NCBI GenBank assembly: GCA_021773245.1
Contig: JAJFKK010000066.1
Span: 1 to 43,207 of the forward strand
Direction: 5' to 3'
Length of the DNA stretch: 43,207 bases
From: Gammaproteobacteria bacterium
Lineage (GTDB): Bacteria; Pseudomonadota; Gammaproteobacteria; Eutrophobiales; Eutrophobiaceae
The position numbers and the translations under genes are program-made. The notes beneath the pieces were generated by a model. The model worked only from the letters and a program-made list of their open reading frames with translations. It ran no database searches and had not been told where the DNA came from. Position 1 is the stretch's first letter, and every line of letters begins with the position of its first letter. Shown here piece after piece: positions 16,667 through 26,869 of this stretch.

Positions 16667-19498
16667 ATGCCTAGTAATTTAAAACAGATATCGAAAAGCG
16701 CAACTAATAGCGTAGAAGCCCATTTTCTCAAAATTAATCAGGAACGAATTGATCTGACGAGGCAAGGACTGAGCGAGCGACAAGCTCGATTTATTGATTT
16801 GCTACCTTTGATGTTTCATGAAAATAATTCGATTCTACCTGGTTATATTAACGACGATGCTCCTGCCGGGATATCTGCATATGCGCCAGAACAAGTCGCT
16901 ATAAAAGCAGCCAAAAGTTTTTTCAAAACTTATAAAACCGTTCGCCGTGCACGCCGTGTAATGGATATTAATGGAATATATTTCATGGGTAGTAGTGGAT
17001 CAATCGCATACAACAGTAAAAGTGATTTTGACGTTTGGTTATTACATTCAATCTCATTAGATGCAGATGCTATCGAACTAATACAACAAAAATGTTATGC
17101 CATAGAAAAATGGGCAGAAGAAGTATTATTACTTGAGGTTCATTTCTTTGTCTTTTCTGCTGAAGAGTTTAAACAAGGAAAACAGCAAGGTCTATCATCA
17201 GAAAGTAGTGGTTCAGCTCAACATTATCTTTTACTAGATGAATTTTATCGTTCTAGCTTATTGATCGCTGGGAAAATTCCTACCTGGTGGTTAGTTCCAC
17301 CAGAGAAGGAAGAAAATTACGATGATTATATTGAAGAGCTTTCACATGCAAATAAATTAATCACATCCGATAGCATTGATTTCGGTGCTGTTGCAGATAT
17401 TCCCGCTTCAGAATTTTTTGGCGCCGCAGTTTGGCAACTTTATAAAAGTATTCATTCACCTTATAAATCATTAATAAAACTTTTATTAATGGAAGTTTAC
17501 GCAAGCGAATATCCTTCAATCGATTTACTTAGCATGATGTTCAAAAAGGCTGTCTATGAAGGCGTTGATAAAATAGATGAACTTGACCCCTACTTAATGA
17601 TGTATAAAAAAGTCGAAGAATACCTAATGGCAAGAAATCAAAAGGAACGACTTGAACTTTTTCGTCAGTGTTTCTACGTAAAAATAAAAGAGCCTCTTAG
17701 CCATGAAATTAAGAAGAAAAGTTGGCGTAGAGAGTTATTTAAACAAGTCGTAATGGATTGGGGTTGGACAAACGACCAATTCAAATTAATGGACACACAG
17801 AAAGATTGGCAAATAAATTATATCGCTCAACAACGAAATCGTTTAATGAATGCGTTAACAGAGAGTTATCGTTTTCTTTCTGCTTTTGCCCGAGAAAACA
17901 CGGAAGTCTCTCGCGTAAGTAAAACAGAATTAAATGTCCTTGGTCGAAAACTTTATGCTGCGTTTGAACGAAAGGCAGGGAAAGTTGATATTTTCAATCG
18001 TGATAATGAATCTAGCATGAACTATTCAAAATTGACGATTAACCAAAAGAAAAATTCTACCGGAAAAGATAGTTGGCAACTATATCAAGGCCACATTAAT
18101 TCAAATGCCATAAGCGAGCATCAACCTGTCAAACGCACACAGAATGTTATTGAATTAATGTCCTGGGCTTTTTTTAATCAAATTATAAATTCACATGCTG
18201 CACTATCTCTAATTAACAAGAATGCTTTATCGGTAAAAGAACTCCGACAACTCCTTGTTTCTTTTGAAGAAGAATTTCCAACGCGGAAATTACCTGAGGC
18301 TGATTTCAACGATCTAAATCAAACAGCTCGAATACAACATGCTTGTGTTTATGTGAATGTTGGTTATACACCAAATACAAGTTCAAAAGACAATATAAAA
18401 CATATTTCAAGCATCAGAGATAATATCCTTAGCTACGGTGCACAACATAGTAATCTTACTTATAGTTTTGATTTATTAATATGCACCACTTGGGAAGAGC
18501 TACTTACATTACGGTTTGATGGTCCGGATGCATTCATACAATGTATTTGTGAATACCTCCGCTGGGCTCCACTTGAAGAACCATACGGCCCTCCTAAACT
18601 CAATGCTTTTTGCTATTCATCCAGCTATGGGCCAGCCATAACAAAACGCATTGAAGAAGTCATGCAGGATGTAATTAATAGCTTTTACGGAAAACAAGTA
18701 CAAGAAAACACACGTTACCTAATAGAAATTGAAGATTGTTATTACGTTATTTTTAATGAAGAAGGTTACTTACGACATAAATACATTGGCTCGAGTGCAC
18801 ATTTATTACGCAGCCTGAGTAAACCTAACAATAAATTCAGCCCTGTTGTATTCGAATATCAAACACATGGTGACAAATTGATTCAACAGCTTTTTAAATT
18901 AAATATAGCCGACAAGATTCAGTTGTTTTATTCAATTAATGACATTATGGCTGATATTTATATTATTGATGAAAATGGTTCTTTATTTTGCCAAACAATA
19001 CCTTTCCACGATAGCAAGGCATTGATAAATCACTTTAGTTTATTTTTCGGAGCAACTATTAATCGTCGTGTATTTCTGATGTTAGATATTCAATCAAACA
19101 TTGAAAATATCGAAATAGAATTTTTTCAAATAAATAGCGATAGAAGAAAAAATTATCAAATTAATAAAGTAAATAATGAATTTAAAGACAGTGGACAAAG
19201 TTTCTTTAATATTCAAGTTATTGGAAGTCCTGATGATGAACATAATTCTTTAACAATCTTTTGTGGCGATATCGAATTTTCATATATGGAACATGCTAAT
19301 CAATTATTCAATGTGGTTGCGAAATATGTTATTGAACAACGTGCAAGCGGCCAAAAATATCCGATTTATATAACGGACATCGATATTTCAACCGGACTAA
19401 TAGGTCAGGTTGAATCAGACAAGTTACAAACAATTCATTATCTAAATTATAAAAAAAGAATTGAGGATAAGTTGAATCAGGCAATTGCGACACAATAG
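16667..19498 (+). CDS. cyaA: Class I adenylate cyclase
   Basis: Makes cyclic AMP from ATP; the cAMP would act through CRP. The N-terminal catalytic part (about residues 1-500) has the class I signature GSSGSIAYNSKSDFDVWL, a nucleotidyltransferase-fold GS...D-x-D site at about residue 107-122, and the conserved QWWLVP-like WWLVPPE block. The C-terminal regulatory half is long and less conserved. At 943 aa it is somewhat longer than E. coli CyaA (848). The ATG at 16667 has GAGATAAAG close upstream. It is probably followed on the same strand by the DUF815 ATPase (85-base gap), but a separate promoter is possible. Confidence 0.95.
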   Translation: MPSNLKQISKSATNSVEAHFLKINQERIDLTRQGLSERQARFIDLLPLMFHENNSILPGYINDDAPAGISAYAPEQVAIKAAKSFFKTYKTVRRARRVMDINGIYFMGSSGSIAYNSKSDFDVWLLHSISLDADAIELIQQKCYAIEKWAEEVLLLEVHFFVFSAEEFKQGKQQGLSSESSGSAQHYLLLDEFYRSSLLIAGKIPTWWLVPPEKEENYDDYIEELSHANKLITSDSIDFGAVADIPASEFFGAAVWQLYKSIHSPYKSLIKLLLMEVYASEYPSIDLLSMMFKKAVYEGVDKIDELDPYLMMYKKVEEYLMARNQKERLELFRQCFYVKIKEPLSHEIKKKSWRRELFKQVVMDWGWTNDQFKLMDTQKDWQINYIAQQRNRLMNALTESYRFLSAFARENTEVSRVSKTELNVLGRKLYAAFERKAGKVDIFNRDNESSMNYSKLTINQKKNSTGKDSWQLYQGHINSNAISEHQPVKRTQNVIELMSWAFFNQIINSHAALSLINKNALSVKELRQLLVSFEEEFPTRKLPEADFNDLNQTARIQHACVYVNVGYTPNTSSKDNIKHISSIRDNILSYGAQHSNLTYSFDLLICTTWEELLTLRFDGPDAFIQCICEYLRWAPLEEPYGPPKLNAFCYSSSYGPAITKRIEEVMQDVINSFYGKQVQENTRYLIEIEDCYYVIFNEEGYLRHKYIGSSAHLLRSLSKPNNKFSPVVFEYQTHGDKLIQQLFKLNIADKIQLFYSINDIMADIYIIDENGSLFCQTIPFHDSKALINHFSLFFGATINRRVFLMLDIQSNIENIEIEFFQINSDRRKNYQINKVNNEFKDSGQSFFNIQVIGSPDDEHNSLTIFCGDIEFSYMEHANQLFNVVAKYVIEQRASGQKYPIYITDIDISTGLIGQVESDKLQTIHYLNYKKRIEDKLNQAIATQ

Positions 19499-19583
19499 TT
19501 ATATCAAGTAGGAGATTAACTATTCAGACTCACGTATAATCTGGCATTCTTAAAAAGTTGCCTAAATATTAGTTATAAATCTC

Positions 19584-20456
19584 GTGTCTGATACAGAAAA
19601 AATAATAAAACGACTGGACGTAATACTCGACAGAATAGAGCCATTCATTCCAACCTTTCCCTCAACGGCAACTGATTTCAACGGTGGCGCTTATTACTGG
19701 AAATCTTATGGTCAACGTGGTTATTTCCAAAAAATAGAACGTCCCACTAACTATTGTCTGGAAGACTTGCAATGTATAGATCGTCAAAAAGAACTGATAG
19801 ATCGTAATACACAACAGTTCATGGCGAACCTACCCTCAAATAATGTCTTACTCTGGGGACCCAAAGGAACAGGTAAGTCATCATTAATTAAAGCCTTGTT
19901 GAGTGAATATCAGGAAAAGGGATTAAATCTAATTGAAGTTGAACGAGAAGATTTACGTGACTTAAGAACAATTATAGAACAGCTGAGTAATAAAGAAGGC
20001 CATTTCATTCTTTACTGCGATGATCTTTCCTTTGAAGCAGATGATGCCAGTTACAAAGCACTAAAAGTTGTTCTTGATGGCTCCTTAAGTAATACCTCGG
20101 AAAATATTCTAATTTACGCCACATCTAATCGAAGGCATTTATTACCTGAGTACATGAGCGACAATGTTGCCAGTAAAAATATAAATAACGAATTACATCT
20201 AAATGAAACAATAGAAGAAAAAATATCACTCTCAGAACGATTTGGTATATGGCTTTCATTTCATCCTTTTAATCAGGATCAATATATTAAAATAGTTAAT
20301 TACTGGTTAAAAAAACTCGGTAATGATACAGATAATAATGATGCTGTAATAAAAAAATCACTAAAATGGGCTCTTGAACGCGGCTCACGCAGCGGTCGGT
20401 CCGCATGGCAGTTTGCTAAAGACTGGACTGGACAACAACAATTGAAGAAAAAATAA
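19584..20456 (+). CDS. DUF815-family AAA ATPase
   Basis: A 290-residue ATPase of the DUF815 family, cytoplasmic and of unknown role. Walker A is GPKGTGKSS at about residue 93, Walker B-like FILYCDDLSFE follows, and the sensor-1 region reads YATSNRRHLLP, with the characteristic MSDN next to it. The ATPase core is preceded by about 80 residues holding GGAYYWKSYG. GTG is the start; no strong ribosome site is seen, so it may be translated weakly. It sits directly before hpt (3 bases), suggesting one transcript with hpt, mtnP and the CPXCG gene. Confidence 0.88.
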   Translation: MSDTEKIIKRLDVILDRIEPFIPTFPSTATDFNGGAYYWKSYGQRGYFQKIERPTNYCLEDLQCIDRQKELIDRNTQQFMANLPSNNVLLWGPKGTGKSSLIKALLSEYQEKGLNLIEVEREDLRDLRTIIEQLSNKEGHFILYCDDLSFEADDASYKALKVVLDGSLSNTSENILIYATSNRRHLLPEYMSDNVASKNINNELHLNETIEEKISLSERFGIWLSFHPFNQDQYIKIVNYWLKKLGNDTDNNDAVIKKSLKWALERGSRSGRSAWQFAKDWTGQQQLKKK

Positions 20457-20459
20457 ACA

Positions 20460-21014
20460 ATGGAAAAAAATCAATTAGAAAACAGCCAAAATGCTTTGGA
20501 CAATGCTGAATTATTATTTCGCGCCGAAGAAGTAGAAACCGCAATTTCAGAAATGAGTCGTTCTATAACAAATGAATTAAGCGAAAGTAATCCATTAGTA
20601 TTACCCATTATGATCGGCGGATTAGTTTTAGCGGGACGTTTAATTCCACAATTAAACTTCCCATTACAAATCGATTATATCCATGCTACTCGTTATCGCG
20701 GCACAACAAATGGCAGCGAATTAAACTGGTTAAAGAAACCAGAAAAATCAATAAAAAACAAAACGGTATTATTAATAGACGATATTCTTGATGAGGGCAT
20801 AACGCTTGCTGCAATTGTTGAGTATTGTCGCGAAGCAGGTGCTGAAAAAGTACTGACTGCCGTTCTTGCTGAAAAAATACTCGAACAAGATAAACCCATA
20901 AAGAATGCAGACTTTACTGGACTCACTGTTCCGAACAAATATGTCTTTGGTTATGGAATGGATTATTATGAATACCATAGAAACATTGCAGGCATATATG
21001 CCCTAAAAGAATAA
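20460..21014 (+). CDS. hpt: Hypoxanthine-guanine phosphoribosyltransferase
   Basis: Transfers the phosphoribosyl group of PRPP to hypoxanthine (or guanine) to make IMP/GMP. The PRPP loop VLLIDDILDEGITL is near residue 102, and IHATRYRG holds the flexible-loop residues. The chain is 184 aa, normal for this family. It begins 3 bases after the DUF815 gene and 21 bases before methylthioinosine phosphorylase, whose product is hypoxanthine. This pairing suggests it mainly recovers the purine released from methylthioinosine. Base preference is inferred from family and context. Confidence 0.9.
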   Translation: MEKNQLENSQNALDNAELLFRAEEVETAISEMSRSITNELSESNPLVLPIMIGGLVLAGRLIPQLNFPLQIDYIHATRYRGTTNGSELNWLKKPEKSIKNKTVLLIDDILDEGITLAAIVEYCREAGAEKVLTAVLAEKILEQDKPIKNADFTGLTVPNKYVFGYGMDYYEYHRNIAGIYALKE

Positions 21015-21035
21015 AAAACCATAGAGCAATACAAC

Positions 21036-21782
21036 ATGAATAAATTAGCAATCATTGGTGGTAGCGGTCTTACTCAATTAGAAGGTCTTGAAATAATTGA
21101 TCAAATTTCACCAACGACACCTTGGGGGAAACCATCAGCAGCGATTACTGTAGGCAAGTTTAATGATATAGAAATACTTTTCTTACCACGGCATGGCGAC
21201 CCACACACTATTCCACCACATAAAATAAATTACCGCGCAAACATACAAGCATTAAAAGATTCTGGAGTTAATGAAATTATTGCTGTGAATGCCGTTGGCG
21301 GCATTACAGAAAAAATGACTCCCTGTCGTATCGTCGTCCCGAATCAACTCATTGATTATACTCATAGCCGCGCCGACACGTTTCATGAAGAAGACCTGGA
21401 AAAAGTTGTCCACATCGATTTTACTGAGCCCTACTCTGAAACATTACGAGATGAATTAATCATGGCTGCTGAATCTGTAGATAGTATAGATATCTGTAAG
21501 ATAGCAATTTATGCCGTAACCCAAGGCCCAAGACTGGAAACAACAGCTGAGATAAGACGCCTTGAAAAAGACGGTTGTGACATTGTCGGTATGACGAGTA
21601 TGCCAGAGGCCAGCCTTGCTAGAGAACTCGAAATGGAATACGCCTGTTGCTCTCTAGTCGTTAACTGGGCTGCCGGAAAAACAGATGAAATCATCACCAT
21701 GGAAGTCATTGAAAACAATCTTAAAGAAGGAATGGGTAACGTTATGTCATTGCTTACAGCAATGTTACACAACCGTCGATGA
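21036..21782 (+). CDS. mtnP: S-methyl-5'-thioinosine phosphorylase
   Basis: Splits methylthioinosine with phosphate to hypoxanthine and methylthioribose-1-phosphate. The chain has the nucleoside phosphorylase/MTAP fold: GGSGL at the N-terminus, PRHG phosphate site, NAVGGI, and the late VGMTSMPEASLAREL. In adenosine-specific MTAP the base-recognition loop carries Asp (as in TDYD); here it reads NWAAG, with Asn210, as in the Pseudomonas methylthioinosine enzyme, pointing to a 6-oxopurine substrate. hpt next door and mtaD/mtnA at the other end of the window fit this reading. It could still act on MTA to some extent. Its stop overlaps the next gene's ATG by four bases. Confidence 0.9.
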   Translation: MNKLAIIGGSGLTQLEGLEIIDQISPTTPWGKPSAAITVGKFNDIEILFLPRHGDPHTIPPHKINYRANIQALKDSGVNEIIAVNAVGGITEKMTPCRIVVPNQLIDYTHSRADTFHEEDLEKVVHIDFTEPYSETLRDELIMAAESVDSIDICKIAIYAVTQGPRLETTAEIRRLEKDGCDIVGMTSMPEASLARELEMEYACCSLVVNWAAGKTDEIITMEVIENNLKEGMGNVMSLLTAMLHNRR

Positions 21783-21967
21783 ATCAACTTGCAAGTAAAT
21801 ATATTACTTGCCCCTATTGTGGTGAAAATTTCGAGCTAGTCGTTGATTGCTCAATACCCGAACAGGAATACATAGAAGACTGCGAAGTCTGTTGCCGACC
21901 GATTAATTTATCTGTTTATGTCAATGATCAAAAAGTCACTGTTTACCCTAAACACGAGAATGAATAA
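21779..21967 (+). CDS. CPXCG-motif small zinc-ribbon protein
   Basis: A 62-residue protein with CPYCG at residues 11-15 and a second pair in CEVCCRPI near 38-42, forming a likely zinc ribbon; the C-terminus is a short beta-rich tail (VTVYPKHEN). It belongs to the family annotated as CPXCG motif-containing cysteine-rich proteins, whose role is unknown. The four-base overlap (ATGA) with mtnP implies co-translation. It ends 24 bases before the convergent csiV stop. Confidence 0.85.
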   Translation: MNQLASKYITCPYCGENFELVVDCSIPEQEYIEDCEVCCRPINLSVYVNDQKVTVYPKHENE

Positions 21968-21991
21968 AGTCTCTGCTTTCGATAGCGGTCA

Positions 21992-22669
21992 TTATTTACT
22001 CAAACGACTTACCTGTAGAATCACACCGTACATTGGATGATCAAAGTAATGAATTTCGTTTAATTTAATCTTTCGAGTTTCTTTAAGTTTAACCACTGTT
22101 TTATCAAAGCCACCTGTAAATGATTCTTCACTAGTACGAAGGACTTTGTTTTCGGCTGGTATTTGTTTGAAGTAGGATAGATCGATGTCGGCATGTAAAT
22201 AGAACCCGCTTCTAATTCGGATTGAACCGTCAATAATCCTATCTGGCATATTTAACTGCTCAATAAATTCAGGTTCTTCTGTCGTTGTTGCAACGGGAAT
22301 TACCGCATCGCCATCCAGTTTTTGGATATGTACATAACGTGATTTTCGTCGTTCGGTTGCTTCTTGTTGCCAGGAAACATGATACAACGGTCGGTATTCA
22401 CTGGATAATTTAAAAACGCGATAGACGCCACTGAGACGATTACGACTTTTATCAAGCACTTTATAAGGCACGAATCCCTCGGCAGAAGCTGGTTCTAATT
22501 CAACCAGATTGTCTCGTATTTTAAATTCTTCGTTTTGCCATTGTTCTCCATCCAGATTGGGATAGAGTCTATCAAATACTATAACTTCTACTTGATACCA
22601 TGATGCGGCGACAACTGAATTAGAAATAATCAGGAAAAAAACAACAAATAAGGATTTTATTTGATTCAT
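21992..22669 (-). CDS. csiV: CsiV-family periplasmic protein
   Basis: A 225-residue exported protein. Residues 1-22 are a signal peptide ending in SVVAA before SWYQVEVIVFDR, and this WYQVEVIVF block at the mature N-terminus is the mark of the CsiV family. In Vibrio cholerae CsiV binds peptidoglycan and is needed for the action of D-amino acids on cell shape and for LdcV/PBP1A function. The C-terminal end, HYFDHPMYGVILQVSRL, is also typical. It is found just downstream of mfd here (7-base gap), as in many gammaproteobacteria. Identity rests on those two blocks and position. Confidence 0.85.
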   Translation of the reverse strand: MNQIKSLFVVFFLIISNSVVAASWYQVEVIVFDRLYPNLDGEQWQNEEFKIRDNLVELEPASAEGFVPYKVLDKSRNRLSGVYRVFKLSSEYRPLYHVSWQQEATERRKSRYVHIQKLDGDAVIPVATTTEEPEFIEQLNMPDRIIDGSIRIRSGFYLHADIDLSYFKQIPAENKVLRTSEESFTGGFDKTVVKLKETRKIKLNEIHYFDHPMYGVILQVSRLSK

Positions 22670-22676
22670 GTGAGTA

Positions 22677-25600
22677 TTATGCCGCGTTTTTTAAAGTAAT
22701 TTCAGCAAAAAGATAATTCAATATATTTAGACGGCTTTCTATATCTGATAATTCCATATTTATTCTTAATTTATCCTGTCCGTCTAGCCTATAACTGACT
22801 GGATCAGACTGAATGAGTTGGATAATACCATTAGGATCAATACTCGCCTTTTCCTGGAAGAAAATACGTCCACCATTCATGCCTAAATCAATCTTACGTA
22901 TGCCTAATGGTCGCGCTTTTTGTTTGAGTTTACTTATCTCGAATAGGTTCCGCACTGCCTCAGGTAACAGGCCGAATCGGTCAATCATTTCTTCCTTGAG
23001 CTCATTGAGTTCTACTGTCGATGTTACGCTAGCAATACGCTTGTACATTATCAAACGCATATGGACATCAGGTAAGAAATCTTCCGGTATTAATGCAGGC
23101 ACATGTAAATCAATTTCAGCACCATGATCTAAAGGCCGATCTAATTCCGGTTGTTTGCCTTCTTTCATCGCCTGCACCGCTCTATCTAGCAACTCCATAT
23201 ACAGACCAAAGCCAATTTCCTGAATATGGCCACTTTGTCCTTCACCAAGAAACTCTCCAGCACCTCTTATTTCAAGATCGTGTGTTGCCAAGGTAAAACC
23301 GATGCCTAATTCTTCCAGCGCTTCTATTGCTTCAAGTCGCTTAATTGCATCAGCGGTCATTGCCTTACGAGGCGGTACTATTAAATAGGCATAAGCACGA
23401 TGATGTGAACGCCCTACTCGTCCACGTAATTGATAAAGTTGGGCTAAACCAAACTTATCTGCACGATTAATAATAATAGTGTTCGCAGTAGGAACATCAA
23501 TACCCGTTTCAATAATAGTAGTGCACACTAATACGTTAAATCGACGATGATAAAAGTCAAGCATGATCGATTCGAGTTGCTTCTCAGGCATTTGCCCATG
23601 CGCAAATTCAACCCGTGTCTCTGGTAATAACTTTTCTACTTCTTCTGCTGCTTTTTCAATCGTTTTTACTTCATTGTGTAGATAAAAAATCTGTCCGCCA
23701 CGTTTTATTTCACGCAACATTGCTTCTTTTAATAGGACTTCGCTACGTTCTTTAACAAAGGTTTTTACCGCTAGTCGACGTGATGGTGGAGTAGCAATAA
23801 TAGAAAGTTCACGTAAATCTGACAAAGCCATATTTAGTGTTCTTGGTATTGGAGTTGCAGTAAGGGTTAAAACATCAATTTCTGCACGTAATGATTTAAA
23901 TTTTTCTTTTTGACGCACACCGAAACGATGTTCTTCATCGATAATAATCAAACCTAGATTTTTAAAGTTAATATCACTTTGTAAAAGTTTATGTGTACCG
24001 ACAACGATATCTGCTTTGCCATCGGCCATTGCTGCTAAAGCAATATCTTGTTCTTTTTTTGATCTAAAACGAGATAATAATTCTACTCTGACTGGCCAAT
24101 CAGAAAAGCGGTCAATAAAGTTTTGGTAATGTTGTTGCGCTAATAATGTTGTCGGCACTAATATCGCTACTTGTTTATTATTTTGTACTGCTATGAAAGC
24201 AGCACGCATTGCAACTTCAGTTTTACCAAAGCCTGCATCACCGCAAATAAGCCTATCCATTGGTTTTTCATTACGCATATCTTCAATCATTGCGTCTATT
24301 GCATCTTGTTGACCAGGTGTTTCTTCAAAAGGAAATTTTTGTGCAAACGATGAATAGGCATTCTGATCAAACTCATATGACTGCCCTTTTCTTGCTGCAC
24401 GACGAGCATGTAATTCAAGTAATTCAGCAGCGACATCGTAAACTTTTTCAGCAGCCTTACGTCTTGCTTTTTGCCACTGTCCACTACCCAACTTATGTAG
24501 CGGTGCATGTTCAGGATCTAGTCCTGTATAACGAGAAATAAAATCCAAGGCTGCAACTGGCACATAAAGTTTATCGCCTTCAGCATATTCAAGATGAATA
24601 AATTCTCCGGGAAAGCCACCAACATCAATCGTCATCAAACCTAAATAACGACCTACACCATGTTCCTCATGAACAACCGGCGCGCCGACTCTTAATTCTG
24701 TTAGGTTACGTACAACGGCATCAGCATCTTGTTGTTTACGTTTACGCAAACGCCGTTGCATAACACGTTCACCAAATAACTGTGCTTCAGTAATAATAGC
24801 GATGTTTGGTTCATGTATAATCAAACCATGTTCGATCGGCATAATAGCAATACCAAATTTAATATCGCTATCAAGAAAACTGTGCCAATTATCAACTTTG
24901 GCAGGTACATCATGTTGTTTAAATAATTCCAAAATGGATTCACGACGACCTTGTGTTTCAGCTGCAATCAAAACACGTCCATCAAACTCACTTAGGAAAT
25001 GCTTAACTAAAGTTAAAGGATCTTTAGCACGTGCATCGATGGAAAGATTCGTTGGCATCTCTGTATCATATTCAACAACCGAACTTTCTGACTCTGTTGA
25101 AAGATTAGAAATATGTATCTGTGGAAAACGCTTTAATTCCGTGTATAAATCATTTGTATTCAAAAAAATATCACGTGGCGGTAAAATCGGCCGTTCAACA
25201 TCATAACGATTTTGTTCATAACGAGATTCAATATCTTCCCAAAATGATTCAGCAGCTTCCTTTATTTCTTCATCCAAAACCAATAGTGAATCAACATGTA
25301 TATAATCAAACAAGCTGCTTGTTTCTTCATAAAACAGCGGCAGATAATATTCGATGCCGGCTGGCGCTATAGATTGACTAACATCGCTGTAGATTGGACA
25401 TTGACCAGGATTACCTTCAAACCTAGCTCGCCAATTTGCACGGAAACGTGCAATACCTTCATCAATTAATGCAACTTCTCGCGCTGGTAAAACACGAATG
25501 GAATCTACTTTATTTGTTGATCGTTGTGTTTCAATATCAAATAGCCGAATGCTATCAATTTCATCATCAAATAAATCAATCCTAAATGGATCCATTGCTC

Positions 25601-26150
25601 CCATCGGAAATACATCGAGTAAAGAACCTCTTACAGAAACTTCACCGTGCTCAGTTACTTGTTCAACAAAACTGTAGCCTTGTTGATTTAATTGCTTTCG
25701 AAATGTTTCAATATTAATTGATTGACCAATATTTAATAACATACTGTTTGCTAATAAATAATCACTCGGCAACAAACGGTGCATTATCGTTGTTATTGGA
25801 ACAACCAATATGCCTTGCTCTAATGTAGATAGCGTAAATAAGGTTTGTAAACGTTCAGAGATAATGTCCTGATAAGGTGAAAATGGATCGTAAGGCAAGG
25901 TTTCCCAATCAGGAAAAACGATAACAGGTATTCTCGCAAGGTCATCGATATAGACTTTTAGTTCATTAACTAAATTTACAGCACTAATAGCATCAGCAGT
26001 AATAACTAAAACAGGTTTCTGTGTTTGCATTGCCATATTGGCAATCGCAAGTGATTTAGCGCTCCCGTATAGACGAGACCAGTTTGATCTGGCATGGCCA
26101 GAGTCAGGTAATTTTGGAGACAAGACATTTTGTCGAGCAGTAACAGACAT
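22677..26150 (-). CDS. mfd: Transcription-repair coupling factor
   Basis: A DNA translocase that removes stalled RNA polymerase and recruits UvrA to the lesion. Order of parts in the 1157-residue chain: the UvrB-like N-terminal domains (with FPDWETLPYDPFSP), the RNA-polymerase interaction domain starting near APVVHEEHGVGRYLGL, the RecG-like motor with Walker A GDAGFGKTEVAMRAAF, DEEHRFG, LTATPIPRTLNMAL, and the TRG region IETGIDVP...QLRGRVGRS, then the C-terminal autoinhibitory domain. Length matches E. coli Mfd (1148). It is 14 bases downstream of pyrF and likely co-transcribed. Confidence 0.98.
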   Translation of the reverse strand: MSVTARQNVLSPKLPDSGHARSNWSRLYGSAKSLAIANMAMQTQKPVLVITADAISAVNLVNELKVYIDDLARIPVIVFPDWETLPYDPFSPYQDIISERLQTLFTLSTLEQGILVVPITTIMHRLLPSDYLLANSMLLNIGQSINIETFRKQLNQQGYSFVEQVTEHGEVSVRGSLLDVFPMGAMDPFRIDLFDDEIDSIRLFDIETQRSTNKVDSIRVLPAREVALIDEGIARFRANWRARFEGNPGQCPIYSDVSQSIAPAGIEYYLPLFYEETSSLFDYIHVDSLLVLDEEIKEAAESFWEDIESRYEQNRYDVERPILPPRDIFLNTNDLYTELKRFPQIHISNLSTESESSVVEYDTEMPTNLSIDARAKDPLTLVKHFLSEFDGRVLIAAETQGRRESILELFKQHDVPAKVDNWHSFLDSDIKFGIAIMPIEHGLIIHEPNIAIITEAQLFGERVMQRRLRKRKQQDADAVVRNLTELRVGAPVVHEEHGVGRYLGLMTIDVGGFPGEFIHLEYAEGDKLYVPVAALDFISRYTGLDPEHAPLHKLGSGQWQKARRKAAEKVYDVAAELLELHARRAARKGQSYEFDQNAYSSFAQKFPFEETPGQQDAIDAMIEDMRNEKPMDRLICGDAGFGKTEVAMRAAFIAVQNNKQVAILVPTTLLAQQHYQNFIDRFSDWPVRVELLSRFRSKKEQDIALAAMADGKADIVVGTHKLLQSDINFKNLGLIIIDEEHRFGVRQKEKFKSLRAEIDVLTLTATPIPRTLNMALSDLRELSIIATPPSRRLAVKTFVKERSEVLLKEAMLREIKRGGQIFYLHNEVKTIEKAAEEVEKLLPETRVEFAHGQMPEKQLESIMLDFYHRRFNVLVCTTIIETGIDVPTANTIIINRADKFGLAQLYQLRGRVGRSHHRAYAYLIVPPRKAMTADAIKRLEAIEALEELGIGFTLATHDLEIRGAGEFLGEGQSGHIQEIGFGLYMELLDRAVQAMKEGKQPELDRPLDHGAEIDLHVPALIPEDFLPDVHMRLIMYKRIASVTSTVELNELKEEMIDRFGLLPEAVRNLFEISKLKQKARPLGIRKIDLGMNGGRIFFQEKASIDPNGIIQLIQSDPVSYRLDGQDKLRINMELSDIESRLNILNYLFAEITLKNAA

Positions 26151-26164
26151 GTATACAATAACGC

Positions 26165-26869
26165 CTAATTTATAGAAGCGTTAATCGATTCCAATGCAGC
26201 AAGTGGATCATCGGCTTTAGTTATTGGTCGTCCAATAACAAGATAATGACTTCCAGCATCAATTGCTTCGGCTGGAGTCATGATTCGTTTTTGATCATCA
26301 CTACTAGAATTAGCAGGACGAATACCGGGCGTTACTAAACAAAATTCTTTCCCAAGCTCAGCTTTTAAACTACTCGCTTCTTTAGCGGAACAGACAACAC
26401 CATTTAGTCCAGATGATTTAGCTAAGTTAGCAAGCATCATAACTTGCTCTTCAACTGGTTTGTTAATTCCCAACTCTGTTAAATCTTCTTGAGACATACT
26501 GGTTAATACTGTAACGGCGATTAATAATGGTTTATGAGTTGTTTTATCTAGTGCTTCATTTGCTGCTTCCATCATGACTCGTCCACCTGAAGCATGAACA
26601 TTTAACATCCACACCCCTAAATCAGCAGCAGCACGACAGGCGCTAGCAACAGTATTTGGAATATCATGGTATTTTAAGTCCAGAAAAATATCGAAGTCAG
26701 AAGAAATTAATTTTTCTACTAATGCAGGGCCTTCTCTTGTAAATAGTTCTTTACCAATTTTAAGTTTACAACTTGCAGGATCTAATTTTTGACATAGATC
26801 TAATGCTTGTTTTCCATCTGGAAAATCTAATGAAACAATAACTCGACTGTTATTATTACTATTACTCAC
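26165..26869 (-). CDS. pyrF: Orotidine 5'-phosphate decarboxylase
   Basis: Decarboxylates OMP to UMP, the last step of de novo pyrimidine synthesis. The catalytic tetrad block [10 protein letters not shown] is present, as are the N-terminal VSLDFPD (Asp of the substrate site), VTPGIRP and the C-terminal YLVIGRPIT phosphate-binding loop. 234 aa is the standard size. Its start overlaps the lapB stop by eight bases, as in E. coli, where lapA-lapB-pyrF also form one cluster. Confidence 0.98.
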   Translation of the reverse strand: MSNSNNNSRVIVSLDFPDGKQALDLCQKLDPASCKLKIGKELFTREGPALVEKLISSDFDIFLDLKYHDIPNTVASACRAAADLGVWMLNVHASGGRVMMEAANEALDKTTHKPLLIAVTVLTSMSQEDLTELGINKPVEEQVMMLANLAKSSGLNGVVCSAKEASSLKAELGKEFCLVTPGIRPANSSSDDQKRIMTPAEAIDAGSHYLVIGRPITKADDPLAALESINASIN

